From: Oscillospiraceae bacterium
GTDB lineage: Bacteria; Bacillota; Clostridia; Oscillospirales; Ruminococcaceae
Reading direction: 5' to 3'
Assembly: GCA_018434245.1 (NCBI GenBank)
Contig: JAHDPQ010000112.1
Location: forward strand, 1 to 38,143
Length of the DNA: 38,143 nucleotides
Both the position numbers and the translations under genes were made by a program. How positions within the stretch are numbered: the stretch's first letter is position 1; each line of letters opens with the position of its first letter. The notes under the pieces were generated by a model. That model was not told the DNA's origin and did not search any database. It worked only from the letters and a program-made list of their open reading frames with translations. Positions 25,417-33,122 of this stretch are shown piece by piece.

Positions 25417-26000
25417 GACAGGTCACTGTGAACCGGCAAACCACCGAGACGCAAATATCCCTCACCTTGAATCTGGACGGCACGGGTTGCTATGAGATCG
25501 ACACCGGCATCGGTTTTTTTAATCACCTACTGGAGTTGTTTGCTGCCCATGGTTCCTTTGATTTGAGCCTGCAATGCCGGGGCGATCTTTTGGTGGACGG
25601 CCATCATACCGCAGAGGATGTAGGAATTGCGCTGGGTACGGCGTTTCAGCAGGCATTGGGAGAAAAGCGGGGAATTCACCGCTACGCCGATCTGGTCCTC
25701 CCCATGGACGAGGCGCTAATTTTGATTGCTCTGGACCTTTCCGGCAGGGGGTATTTAGGCTACGAGGTAAAATTCACCGTTCCCATGATCGGCCAGTGGG
25801 ACACCCAGCTGTTGGAGGAATTCCTCCTTGCCCTGACCCGATCCATGGGGCTAACCCTCCACGTCCGGCTGCTGGCGGGGAAGAACGCTCACCACATCGC
25901 CGAAGCTGTTTTGAAAGGGCTGGGCCGCGCCTTATGCCGTGCAGTTACCATCCAGCCCAACATGGAGGGTAAAATCCCCTCCACCAAAGGCTCCTTATAA
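25413..26000 (+). CDS. hisB: Imidazoleglycerol-phosphate dehydratase
   Basis: A 195-residue Mn-dependent dehydratase. Metal-binding motifs: FNHLLELFAAHG, DGHHTAEDVGIALG, DLSGRGYLGYEV and GKNAHHIAEAVLKGLGRAL. It lacks the histidinol-phosphatase fusion seen in enterics. Last gene of the cluster; hisD, hisH, hisA, hisF and hisI are not in this window. Confidence 0.96.
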   Translation: MRQVTVNRQTTETQISLTLNLDGTGCYEIDTGIGFFNHLLELFAAHGSFDLSLQCRGDLLVDGHHTAEDVGIALGTAFQQALGEKRGIHRYADLVLPMDEALILIALDLSGRGYLGYEVKFTVPMIGQWDTQLLEEFLLALTRSMGLTLHVRLLAGKNAHHIAEAVLKGLGRALCRAVTIQPNMEGKIPSTKGSL

Positions 26001-26047
26001 GGACAGGGGAACTGCCGTTAAGGCTTTGCCCAGAAGCAATGCACCTT

Positions 26048-26082
26048 AAAAAGGAAAGAGCTTTTCAGCTCTTTCCTTTTTT
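26048..26082. terminator. Bidirectional terminator between hisB and the symporter gene
   Basis: AAAAGGAAAGAGCT / AGCTCTTTCCTTTT with a TTTC loop. T-runs on both strands serve both convergent genes. Confidence 0.88.
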
Positions 26083-26121
26083 ATGGATTTGTTTACGATG
26101 TTCTGTTCCGGACAACTTCCT

Positions 26122-27465
26122 TCAATGGGAGGGGGAGGCCCCTTGGGGCAACTGAATATGGCGGCGCAGCAAAATCATGGCGGCGACATTGGGAATGGCC
26201 ATCATGGCATTGAGAGCGTCTGCCAGCCCCCAGAGCCTGCGCATTTCCCCCACGGCCCCCACTACGGCACAAGCAATAAACAGCCAACGATAGAGATGAA
26301 TGGCCGCTTTGCTTTCTCCTGTCAAGAAGCCGATGGCGGTCTCGCCATAAAAGCACCAGCCCAGCATCCCGGCCACCGCAAAGCACATCACCGAAATCGC
26401 AATAAAACCCGCACCCTTGGGGCCGAACACGCTGGCAAAGGCAGCCGAGGTCATCTCGACACCGTCCAAGCCACTTTGCCAGAGGGTGCCTTTCTGAGCG
26501 GTCAAAAGTACCAGTGCCGTCAAAGTGCAGACAACGATGGTATCCAGAAAGACTTCAAAAATCCCCCAGACGCTTTGATGTGCCGGGCTCTTGCAGTCTG
26601 CGCAGGCATGGGCGATGGGCGCCGATCCAAGCCCAGCCTCATTGGTGAATACGCCCCTGGAAATTCCATAGCGGACCGCAGAGGAAAGGCCGTGACCCAA
26701 CACCCCCCCCACCATTCCTGCGGGGGCAAAGGCCCCCCGGAAAATAAGGGCAAAGGCGCTGCCCAGATACCACTTGTTGTGGATGAGCACCGTCACGGAG
26801 CATGCAATATAAGCGATGGAGATAAAGGGAATCATCACCTCGTTAACGGAGGCGATGCGCTGTAGCCCTCCAAAAACTATCAGAGCCAGCAGGGTAGCCA
26901 CCAGAATACCGCTGGCCCAAGGGGGGATTCCAAAGGCGGCCAGGGCCGCTCCGGAAACGGCGTTCACTTGAGTCATGTTGCCGATCCCAAAGGAGGTAAG
27001 GGCGCACAATAAGGCAAAGATACCGCCCAACCATGGTTTATTGAGAGCATTTTTCATATAATACATGGGTCCGCCCCGAAATCCGTCCCTGGTTTTTTCC
27101 CGAAATTTTACCGCCAAGAATATTTCACTGTATTTGGTCATCATGCCAAAAAACGCCGATATCCACATCCAGAAGATGGCTCCGGGGCCTCCTAATGTCA
27201 AAGCAGTTGCAACTCCGGCAATATTTCCCACCCCCAATGTTCCGGCCAACGCGGTGCTCATTGCCTGAAAAGGTGAAATACTTGACAGGTCTGACTTAAC
27301 ATCCTTTTCCATGAATGTGCCCAGGGTGTTCTTGAGGATGAAGGGGAGGCCACGTAGCTGAAAGAACCGGGTTTTTAAGGTAAACCAAATACCGGTTCCA
27401 AGAAGCAAAGCCACCATGGAACCTTGGTACAAAAGGCTTTGCAATAACTGTAAAGCTCTTTGCAT
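26122..27465 (-). CDS. Alanine/glycine:cation symporter (AgcS family)
   Basis: A 447-residue membrane transporter of the alanine or glycine:cation symporter family. Motifs: GTLGVGNIAGVATALTLGGP, WISAFFGMMTKYSEIFLAV, GGPMYYMKNAL and SRGVFTNEAGLGSAPIAH. About ten to eleven hydrophobic helices. The ATG at 27465 lies 8 nt after AAAGGAG. It imports a small neutral amino acid with Na+ or H+; the substrate cannot be assigned exactly. Monocistronic. Confidence 0.94.
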   Translation of the reverse strand: MQRALQLLQSLLYQGSMVALLLGTGIWFTLKTRFFQLRGLPFILKNTLGTFMEKDVKSDLSSISPFQAMSTALAGTLGVGNIAGVATALTLGGPGAIFWMWISAFFGMMTKYSEIFLAVKFREKTRDGFRGGPMYYMKNALNKPWLGGIFALLCALTSFGIGNMTQVNAVSGAALAAFGIPPWASGILVATLLALIVFGGLQRIASVNEVMIPFISIAYIACSVTVLIHNKWYLGSAFALIFRGAFAPAGMVGGVLGHGLSSAVRYGISRGVFTNEAGLGSAPIAHACADCKSPAHQSVWGIFEVFLDTIVVCTLTALVLLTAQKGTLWQSGLDGVEMTSAAFASVFGPKGAGFIAISVMCFAVAGMLGWCFYGETAIGFLTGESKAAIHLYRWLFIACAVVGAVGEMRRLWGLADALNAMMAIPNVAAMILLRRHIQLPQGASPSH

Positions 27466-27528
27466 TTACACAGCTCCTTTTATATAATCCGCTGGTAAAT
27501 GTATATGGTCCTTGTAAAGGGAATAGCA

Positions 27529-27557
27529 TTGCCATTCTGGAGTTTTTAATGTATAAT
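27529..27557 (+). promoter_or_regulatory. Promoter of the lytic transglycosylase gene
   Basis: TTGCCA (27529-27534), 17-nt spacer, TATAAT (27552-27557). This leaves a leader of about 155 nt in which GGGCTT (27609-27614) can pair with AAGCCC (27698-27703). Confidence 0.7.
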
Positions 27558-27720
27558 ATAGCTTCGGACAACCAATAATGCTATTTGATACCAGTTATGG
27601 AAAAAAATGGGGCTTGCGACTACAAGTGAATCTTCATAGATCACATGCAGGCAGTGCAATCCAAAGTAGTTGAAATGTACCGCCGGCATTGTGCGGTCAA
27701 GCCCGCAACAAGGTGGTTTC

Positions 27721-28455
27721 ATGCTAAAACAGATACTGAAAAATAGAATGTGCAGGAAGCTGGCTGTTTTCGTGGTGGCTTTTGCTGCAGTGGGTGCTCT
27801 GGTAATTCTGCAAGCGGCCTGCCCCGAAGCCGGGCCTGCCGGCCGGATGGCTTTTTTGCCTTCCCGTGCCCTGTTCACGGTGAGCGGTCCCCCTGCACCT
27901 GCCCCTCTGACCGACAACGACCTTACCCTTCAGCTGGAAGAACTGGACTATCAGGAGCCTTCTCCCGTAAAGCCTGCCGTAGTGACGCAGGCTAAGGGAC
28001 CCTATGTCAATCCTCCCTACTCTTATATGGAGCTGCCTTTGTCGGAGGAGCTTCAGCGCTATACCCACGGCCGCTGCCAGGAGCTGGGGCTGGAGTACGA
28101 GATGATTCTGGCCATCATGTGGCGAGAAAGCCGCTTTCAACCTAAGGCGGTGGGGGTAAACCGCAATGGCACCCGGGACAGTGGGTTGATGCAGATCAAC
28201 GACGTCAACAAAAAGTGGCTTTCGGAAGAGCACGGCATTGAGGATTTACTGGACCCGTATCAGAATATCGATGCCGGTACGGCCATTCTGGCCGGGTACT
28301 TTTCCAAGTACAGCGAGAACTTTGCCCTGATGGCCTATCAGTATGGGGAGCAGGGGATGCTGGAAAAGGCAAAGCAGGGAATGGAGACCAACGATCTGAC
28401 CACCAAGGTGCAGCACAAACGGGATGAGTATAGGAAAATCCGCTTGGCTCAATAA
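27721..28455 (+). CDS. Membrane-anchored lytic transglycosylase
   Basis: A 244-residue protein with a membrane anchor at about 12-33, a proline-rich linker to about residue 105 and a C-terminal SLT (lysozyme-like) domain that cleaves peptidoglycan glycan strands. The catalytic Glu136 is in IMWRESRFQPKAVG; further motifs are SGLMQINDVNKKW, NIDAGTAILAGYF and MAYQYGEQG. The ATG at 27721 follows AAGGTGG; an upstream in-frame ATG would disrupt the anchor topology. Followed by a strong terminator. Confidence 0.92.
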   Translation: MLKQILKNRMCRKLAVFVVAFAAVGALVILQAACPEAGPAGRMAFLPSRALFTVSGPPAPAPLTDNDLTLQLEELDYQEPSPVKPAVVTQAKGPYVNPPYSYMELPLSEELQRYTHGRCQELGLEYEMILAIMWRESRFQPKAVGVNRNGTRDSGLMQINDVNKKWLSEEHGIEDLLDPYQNIDAGTAILAGYFSKYSENFALMAYQYGEQGMLEKAKQGMETNDLTTKVQHKRDEYRKIRLAQ

Positions 28456-28476
28456 AAGTGTTCCAAAAGGTGTTCC

Positions 28477-28510
28477 AAAAGAGCCGGACCATTTGGTCCG
28501 GCTCTTTTTT
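28477..28510 (+). terminator. Terminator after transglycosylase gene
   Basis: A perfect 14-bp stem AAAAGAGCCGGACC / GGTCCGGCTCTTTT with loop ATTT and a T-run. A 12-nt direct repeat (GTGTTCCAAAAG) precedes it. Confidence 0.92.
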
Positions 28511-28656
28511 CTGCCGAAAGGGGCAGGGGCCTTGATCAGAATCGGCTCCGGGATACTCCAACTGCTTGCGTTCCGGTAAAAGCGCAATGACAGCAAGACA
28601 TCTTGTTCAGCACATTAACAAAACAATTTGTACAAAAAACGTAAGGGCTGTCACTC

Positions 28657-28693
28657 TTTTGCGACAAAAATGACGGCCCATCTCTTCTATAAT
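28657..28693 (+). promoter_or_regulatory. spoIIGA promoter with candidate Spo0A box
   Basis: A consensus -10, TATAAT, lies at 28688-28693. TTTTGCGACAAAAA (28657-28670) contains, on the minus strand, TTTGTCGCAA, one mismatch from the Spo0A box. It overlaps a -35-like TTGCGA placed 23 nt from the -10. An over-long spacer with 0A boxes at the -35 is the known layout of the Bacillus spoIIG promoter. Confidence 0.55.
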
Positions 28694-28733
28694 AAAAAAG
28701 TACTTGTTATTTACCATAATAGGATGGTGGAAA

Positions 28734-29645
28734 ATGCAGACCCCGGTTTATGTGGATGTGCTGTTGGTGCTCAATTATGTGGTGACGGCGCTGTTGGTTG
28801 TCTGCACCGCGGGATTGATGGGAATCAAAATAAAGAGACGTGAAATAGTCATGGCCGCTCTGCTGGGATCCTTGGGCTCGCTGGCTATTTTTTTACCGTT
28901 TATGAACTTTTTCACCATGCTGATCACCCGAATTCTGCTCTCCGGCCTGATTGTTATGGCCGCTCTGTCTTTTCGGGGAGTGGGGCAGTTCTTCAAGGGG
29001 TGGTTCATCTTTTTTGCCGTAAACTTCTTTTTTGCTGGGGTGATGCTGGGAATCTGGATGCTTTTTGCTCCAACTGGAATGCTCTATTATAACGGAGTGG
29101 TTTACTTTAACGTCAAACCAGTTACCCTGCTCCTCTCCACGGTGGCTGCTTATTTGCTACTCCGGCTGGGGGGACGGTTTTCCAGAGGGGGCAGGCTTCC
29201 CGGCAACCGGTGCCGCGCCACAATTAAGCTTTGGGGGAACACTTGCACTCTGGAGGCTTTGATCGATACCGGCAATAGTCTTTGCGAGCCCTTCAGCGGC
29301 ATTCCTGTGATCGTCTGCCGGTTAGATGCGATCAAGAACCTTTTGGGTGCTTCCCTCTATCACGCTTTAAAGAAAGAGGGCCTGGAAGCAGCGGCAAAAA
29401 TCCCCAACGTGAAGATCAGAATGATTCCCTATGCGGGACTGGGCAGCCGGGGCGCACTGCCGGCCATACAGGCGGACCAACTGATGATACAGCGAGGAAG
29501 TGATCTATACAAGGCAGAGCTTGTTTATATGGCGGTGTCCGGCCAGCGCTTCGGGGATGGGTATGACGCCATCCTCAACCCGGATTTGATCAGTGTTCCA
29601 TTGAAATCCCCCACGGGGAAAGAAAAGCAAATAACGGTGGTGTAA
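28734..29645 (+). CDS. spoIIGA: Sigma-E processing peptidase SpoIIGA
   Basis: A 303-residue protein with five N-terminal membrane helices (about 5-147) and a C-terminal aspartic-protease-like domain. The catalytic motif is [12 protein letters not shown] with Asp178; [15 protein letters not shown] and [12 protein letters not shown] are typical. It removes the pro-sequence of SigE in the mother cell after a signal from the forespore. The ATG at 28734 follows GGTGG. The sigE gene starts 5 nt downstream. Confidence 0.95.
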   Translation: MQTPVYVDVLLVLNYVVTALLVVCTAGLMGIKIKRREIVMAALLGSLGSLAIFLPFMNFFTMLITRILLSGLIVMAALSFRGVGQFFKGWFIFFAVNFFFAGVMLGIWMLFAPTGMLYYNGVVYFNVKPVTLLLSTVAAYLLLRLGGRFSRGGRLPGNRCRATIKLWGNTCTLEALIDTGNSLCEPFSGIPVIVCRLDAIKNLLGASLYHALKKEGLEAAAKIPNVKIRMIPYAGLGSRGALPAIQADQLMIQRGSDLYKAELVYMAVSGQRFGDGYDAILNPDLISVPLKSPTGKEKQITVV

Positions 29646-29649
29646 ACAA

Positions 29650-30366
29650 ATGTGGTGTACCTTTTTGGAACAAGTGACTCAGTTGTGGCTCAATCTGTTT
29701 TACAAATTTGCCCGAACTAAAATTTACTATATCAACGGACCCGACACTCTGCCCGCTCCTCTGACCAGAGAGGAGGAGGAAGAGGTGTTTACCCGGCTGA
29801 CTGTTGGGGATGAAAAAGCCAAGCAGGAGCTGATTGTTCACAATCTGCGTCTGGTGGTGTATATTGCCCGCAAATTCGAAAACTCCGGCATTGGGGTGGA
29901 GGACCTTATTTCCATAGGAACCATCGGGCTCATTAAGGCGGTCAACACCTTCTGCCCCGAGCGGGGCATCAAGCTGGCTACCTATGCCTCCCGCTGCATT
30001 GAAAACGAAATATTGATGCATATGCGCAAGTGTCAGTCCCAAAAACATGAAGTGAGCATCGACGAGCCTCTCAACATCGATTGGGACGGCAACGAGCTGC
30101 TGCTTTCCGACATCCTGGGTACCGACGTGGACGCCATCAACCGCCCCATCGAACAGGCCATTGAAAAAACCATCCTGCTGGAGACGGTGGATCGGCTGGG
30201 GGAGCGGGAACGGCGGATTATGCAGCTGCGGTTCGGGTTACTGGACGGGGAAGAGCGCACCCAAAAGGAAGTGGCTGAGATCATTGGCATTTCCCAGTCC
30301 TACATATCTCGTTTGGAAAAGCGAATCGTCAAGCGCCTAAAAAAAGAGCTGGAGCGAATTTCGTGA
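29650..30366 (+). CDS. sigE: Sporulation sigma factor SigE
   Basis: A 238-residue sigma-70-type factor directing early mother-cell transcription. The N-terminal pro-sequence (about 1-30) resembles the SpoIIGA substrate. Region 2: [20 protein letters not shown] and [17 protein letters not shown]. Region 4: [20 protein letters not shown]. In many spore-formers sigG follows sigE; here the next gene is a flavin reductase-like protein. Confidence 0.96.
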   Translation: MWCTFLEQVTQLWLNLFYKFARTKIYYINGPDTLPAPLTREEEEEVFTRLTVGDEKAKQELIVHNLRLVVYIARKFENSGIGVEDLISIGTIGLIKAVNTFCPERGIKLATYASRCIENEILMHMRKCQSQKHEVSIDEPLNIDWDGNELLLSDILGTDVDAINRPIEQAIEKTILLETVDRLGERERRIMQLRFGLLDGEERTQKEVAEIIGISQSYISRLEKRIVKRLKKELERIS

Positions 30367-30440
30367 GAGGGGAGCAAACCCGTTCCCCCCTGGGGAGAAA
30401 AGTATACAATAAAAGTATAGAATTCAATTTAATTTTTTAA

Positions 30441-30470
30441 TTGCATCCCGGTGGCATGATGTGTTACAAT
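30441..30470 (+). promoter_or_regulatory. Promoter of the flavin reductase / rubredoxin genes
   Basis: TTGCAT (30441-30446), 18-nt spacer, TACAAT (30465-30470). Confidence 0.7.
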
Positions 30471-30477
30471 ATGCTAA

Positions 30478-30578
30478 AGTTCTATATTCCGGGAGTTCCT
30501 AAGGTGGAAGCGGTCCGGAGTGTTTGGCGGTTCCCGCCCGGACAAGCTGAACCATAACCGCTCAAAAGGTTGAGACAG
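30478..30578 (+). promoter_or_regulatory. Structured leader RNA of unknown class
   Basis: AGCGG (30509-30513) pairs with CCGCT (30558-30562), enclosing GTCCG (30513-30517) / CGGAC (30539-30543) and GGCGG (30526-30530) / CCGCC (30534-30538). Alternatively CTCAA (30561-30565) pairs with TTGAG (30570-30574), placing the AAGG ribosome binding site in its loop. The outer stem and this hairpin share bases and exclude each other. I do not recognise a known riboswitch. Confidence 0.45.
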
Positions 30579-31058
30579 ATGAAAGCAGACATCAGGACTC
30601 TTTTTAAAATTCAATGCGGTTTGTTTACGGCAGGCTGCGAGTTAAACGGCAAAGCAAACGCCTGTATTTGCAATACCCTGTTGGAGCAGAGCCACATGCC
30701 GGTCAGATTGAGCGTCACCCTGGGGAAAGACCATTTAACCCACGACATGGTGATGGAAAAGCGTTCGGTTTGTGTTTGTGCTCTGGCAGAGTCGATTCCT
30801 ATGAATATTATCCGCCGGTTTGGCTTTGTCAGCGGCAGAGATCAGGACAAGTTTGCCGATATTGCTTATAAAACAGACTGCAATGGCAATCCTTATCTTG
30901 ATGACCCGGCGATTGTTGCAGCACGGTTTTCTCTCAGCGTCTACGACACGGTGGATGTGGGAACCCACACCTTGTTCTTGTGCACCGTGGACGACATGGA
31001 GGACTATGCATCCAATGCGTTGACATATTCCGGCTATCGTGACGGAATAAGAAAATAA
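30579..31058 (+). CDS. Flavin reductase-like FMN-binding protein
   Basis: A 159-residue split-barrel flavoprotein of the flavin reductase-like family. Motifs: LFKIQCGLFTAGCELNGKAN, ACICNTLLEQ, SVTLGKDHLTHDMV and RRFGFVSGRDQDKF. It matches the N-terminal half of high-molecular-weight rubredoxin (Hrb) of Moorella, which passes electrons from NAD(P)H to a flavodiiron protein. Here the rubredoxin half is the next gene. The start ATG at 30579 is chosen over a TTG at 30570, which lies directly against the AAGG site. Confidence 0.88.
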   Translation: MKADIRTLFKIQCGLFTAGCELNGKANACICNTLLEQSHMPVRLSVTLGKDHLTHDMVMEKRSVCVCALAESIPMNIIRRFGFVSGRDQDKFADIAYKTDCNGNPYLDDPAIVAARFSLSVYDTVDVGTHTLFLCTVDDMEDYASNALTYSGYRDGIRK

Positions 31059-31085
31059 ACTACAGACAGAAAAGAGGCAGAGAAT

Positions 31086-31247
31086 ATGAAAAAGTATGTA
31101 TGCACAATTTGCGGTTATGTTTACGATCCCGAAAAGGGTGAGGTAGATTACGGCGTAGCTCCCGGCACTGCTTGGGAAGATGTCCCCGAGGATTTTGTCT
31201 GTCCGGCCTGCGGCGTAGGCAAAGACATGTTCGAGGAAGAAGCCTAA
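31086..31247 (+). CDS. Rubredoxin
   Basis: A 53-residue iron-sulfur electron carrier. Complete Fe(Cys)4 site: Cys6 and Cys9 ([10 protein letters not shown]), Cys39 and Cys42 ([13 protein letters not shown]), plus the typical [13 protein letters not shown]. Starts 27 nt after the flavin reductase gene, with AGAGG upstream. It probably carries electrons from the flavoprotein to the downstream flavodiiron protein. Confidence 0.97.
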   Translation: MKKYVCTICGYVYDPEKGEVDYGVAPGTAWEDVPEDFVCPACGVGKDMFEEEA

Positions 31248-31272
31248 CAGTATCATAGTCTTTCACATCACA

Positions 31273-31312
31273 GGTGCCAAAGCAGAATCCTCTGCTTTGG
31301 TGCCGCTTTCTA
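31273..31312 (+). terminator. Stem-loop after rubredoxin
   Basis: A 14-bp stem (31273-31286 with 31291-31304, two G-T pairs) with a 4-nt loop. The following T-run is short (GCTTTCT), so read-through into fprA is likely. Confidence 0.6.
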
Positions 31313-31425
31313 GGTCCCTTGGCTCAGTGTGCCCACGACGTGTGAACCCCCTTCCGGCTTGCACCAACTGTATTGAAACCGGAGGCGTGTTCCATTCCAA
31401 GGGCAGTTAAAAGCCGAGGCCCTAG
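31310..31425 (+). promoter_or_regulatory. Large structured element before flavodiiron gene, class unknown
   Basis: CTAGGTCCCTTGGCT (31310-31324) pairs with AGCCGAGGCCCTAG (31412-31425), with one mismatch, one bulge and one wobble, closing an 87-nt domain. Inside, CCTTCCGG (31350-31357) pairs with CCGGAGG (31379-31385) with one bulge. AACTG (31366-31370) in that loop can pair with CAGTT (31404-31408), which would be a pseudoknot. It ends about 20 nt before the fprA ribosome binding site. I recognise no known family. Confidence 0.45.
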
Positions 31426-31455
31426 ACAGTCCATCAGCCTGGAGGAATAACTACC

Positions 31456-32655
31456 ATGAAACAAATCACCGAAGGCGTATTTTATACCGGCGTCCTCAAC
31501 CCCAGCCTGCGGGTGTTCGACGTCATTATGCGCACCGAATACGGCACCAGCTACAATTCTTACATTGTAACGGGCAGCGAAAAAACAGCGGCGGTGGAAG
31601 CTGCTCACCTGAGCTTTTCCGACTATTATCTGGACAATATCTTGCAGGCTCTGGATGGCCGGGAGCTGGATTATCTCATTCTCAACCACTGCGAACCGGA
31701 CCATACCGGCTGCATCAATCGGCTTTTGGAGCGGTTCCCCAACCTGACGGTGGTGGTCAGCCCCGCCGGTGCCATTTACATGAAGCAGATTTCCAACCGC
31801 CAGCTTAATCTGCAGGTGGTAAAGGATGGGGATACTCTGGAGCTGGGGGGCAAAACTCTGCGGTTTATCAGCGCCCCCTTCCTGCACTGGCCCGATTCCA
31901 TGTTTACCTGGCTGGAGCAGGATAACATCCTGTTTTCCTGCGACTTTTTGGGATGCCATTTCTGCGAGCCCCAGATTTTCGATGTCTGTACCATCTATGA
32001 CGACAAGTATCTGGCCGCATTGAAATATTACTACGACTGCATTTTTGGGCCCTTTCAGCCCTATGTGCGTCAAGGCCTTGAAAAGATCAAGGATCTGGAT
32101 ATTGTCTTTAACTGCAACAGCCACGGCCCCATCCTCACCAAGGACGGCAAGCTGCCTCAGGTGCTGGAGCTCTACCGCCAGTGGTCGGCGGAAGAAAGCC
32201 GTCAGCAAAAGCGGATCCCCATCTTTTATGTTTCCGCCTATGGTAATACCCGCAAAATTGCCAAGGCCATCACCCAGGGCATCACCCAAGTCATCCCTGA
32301 TGCCCAGGTGGAAAGCTACAACATCATCGAACACGATATGGCCAAGCTGGCTGCCCTGCTCAACGAGAGCGACGCTTTTCTGATCGGCTCTCCCACCATC
32401 AACCGGGATGCAGTGGCTCCTGTCTGGCAGCTCTTGGCCGGTATCGAGGCCATCAACATTCAAAAGCGGCCGGTCGCCGTGTTTGGCTCCTTTGGCTGGA
32501 GCGGGGAGGCGGCCCCCAATTTGGCGCAACGGCTGACTTCCCTCAAATGCAAGGTTTGGGAAGAGCAGCTCAAGGTCAACTTTGTTCCATCGGAGCAGGA
32601 GTTGGAAAAGGCCACGGAACTGGGCAAGGCTTTTGCTCAATCTCTGGCGGAGTAA
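31456..32655 (+). CDS. Flavodiiron protein (FprA-type oxygen/NO reductase)
   Basis: A 399-residue protein with an N-terminal metallo-beta-lactamase-like diiron domain and a C-terminal flavodoxin domain (from about 250; FYVSAYGNTRKIAKAI; FGSFGWSGEAA). All diiron ligands are visible: His78, Glu80, Asp82, His83 (NHCEPDHTG), His144, Asp163 and His223. It reduces O2 to water, or NO to N2O, using rubredoxin electrons. The ATG at 31456 follows GGAGGA. Confidence 0.96.
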   Translation: MKQITEGVFYTGVLNPSLRVFDVIMRTEYGTSYNSYIVTGSEKTAAVEAAHLSFSDYYLDNILQALDGRELDYLILNHCEPDHTGCINRLLERFPNLTVVVSPAGAIYMKQISNRQLNLQVVKDGDTLELGGKTLRFISAPFLHWPDSMFTWLEQDNILFSCDFLGCHFCEPQIFDVCTIYDDKYLAALKYYYDCIFGPFQPYVRQGLEKIKDLDIVFNCNSHGPILTKDGKLPQVLELYRQWSAEESRQQKRIPIFYVSAYGNTRKIAKAITQGITQVIPDAQVESYNIIEHDMAKLAALLNESDAFLIGSPTINRDAVAPVWQLLAGIEAINIQKRPVAVFGSFGWSGEAAPNLAQRLTSLKCKVWEEQLKVNFVPSEQELEKATELGKAFAQSLAE

Positions 32656-32681
32656 TCATCGCCCCTTCCAAAGATTAAGAA

Positions 32682-32724
32682 AAGGGTACGGCCCTCGTCA
32701 TCACAGAAGGCCGTACCCTCTTTA
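32682..32724 (+). terminator. Terminator after flavodiiron gene
   Basis: AGGGTACGGCC / GGCCGTACCCT stem with a 15-nt loop and a short T-run. Confidence 0.75.
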
Positions 32725-32728
32725 TGCA

Positions 32729-32766
32729 AAAAACAGCAGGGCCCTCTTTGGCGGACCCTGCTGTTT
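32729..32766 (-). terminator. Terminator of the EEP-HAD-membrane protein operon
   Basis: AAACAGCAGGG (32731-32741) pairs with CCCTGCTGTTT (32756-32766). On the minus strand it is followed by a T-run. Confidence 0.85.
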
Positions 32767-32791
32767 GGCCGTCATGGAGAACGGCCTTTGT

Positions 32792-33100
32792 TCAACTTCC
32801 TTTTTTATAATTCCTTTTACTATTAGGAATTCCCCAGCTCAGGATGGCAAGGGCGATGGTGATTACTCCAAGAATGCAACAGATGATGATGGTTGCCTTG
32901 GGATTATGTGGCCTTTCCACTTTTGTAGGGGCCATGGCCTCTTGAGCATCGGGCTGGGATGGTTCGCCGGAGAGCAGCTGCTCTGTGTCATCCTGTTCTT
33001 GGGATGGCATCGCTGATTCATCCCTGACAGTCTGGCCGGCGCCCGACAGCAGGAGAACCCCCGCCGTCAGCAAAACCAGGATCACAAATAGACGGCGCAC
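32792..33100 (-). CDS. Small exported / membrane protein of unknown function
   Basis: 102 residues; I do not recognise a family. The GTG start at 33100 lies 7 nt after AGGAGGG. A signal peptide or first membrane helix lies at about 4-22, an acidic Gln/Glu/Pro-rich middle at 25-65, and a second helix at about 70-88 (ATIIICCILGVITIALAILS), with a short basic tail. The layout suggests an extracytoplasmic loop between two membrane segments. Last gene of the operon, 22 nt after the HAD gene. Confidence 0.75.
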   Translation of the reverse strand: MRRLFVILVLLTAGVLLLSGAGQTVRDESAMPSQEQDDTEQLLSGEPSQPDAQEAMAPTKVERPHNPKATIIICCILGVITIALAILSWGIPNSKRNYKKGS

Positions 33101-33122
33101 TGCTTTCCCTCCTTATCATGGA

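Noticed and set aside
26083-26865. Plus-strand ORF of 260 codons
   Set aside because: Antisense to the AgcS symporter; the composition (His, Gly, Gln rich) is typical of a shadow frame.
27605-27690. Possible tRNA or known riboswitch in the transglycosylase leader
   Set aside because: No T-arm GTTCGA-type sequence, no cloverleaf, and no riboswitch consensus is found.
31324-32640. Minus-strand ORF of 438 codons
   Set aside because: Antisense to the flavodiiron gene, whose diiron ligands are all present; no ribosome binding site.
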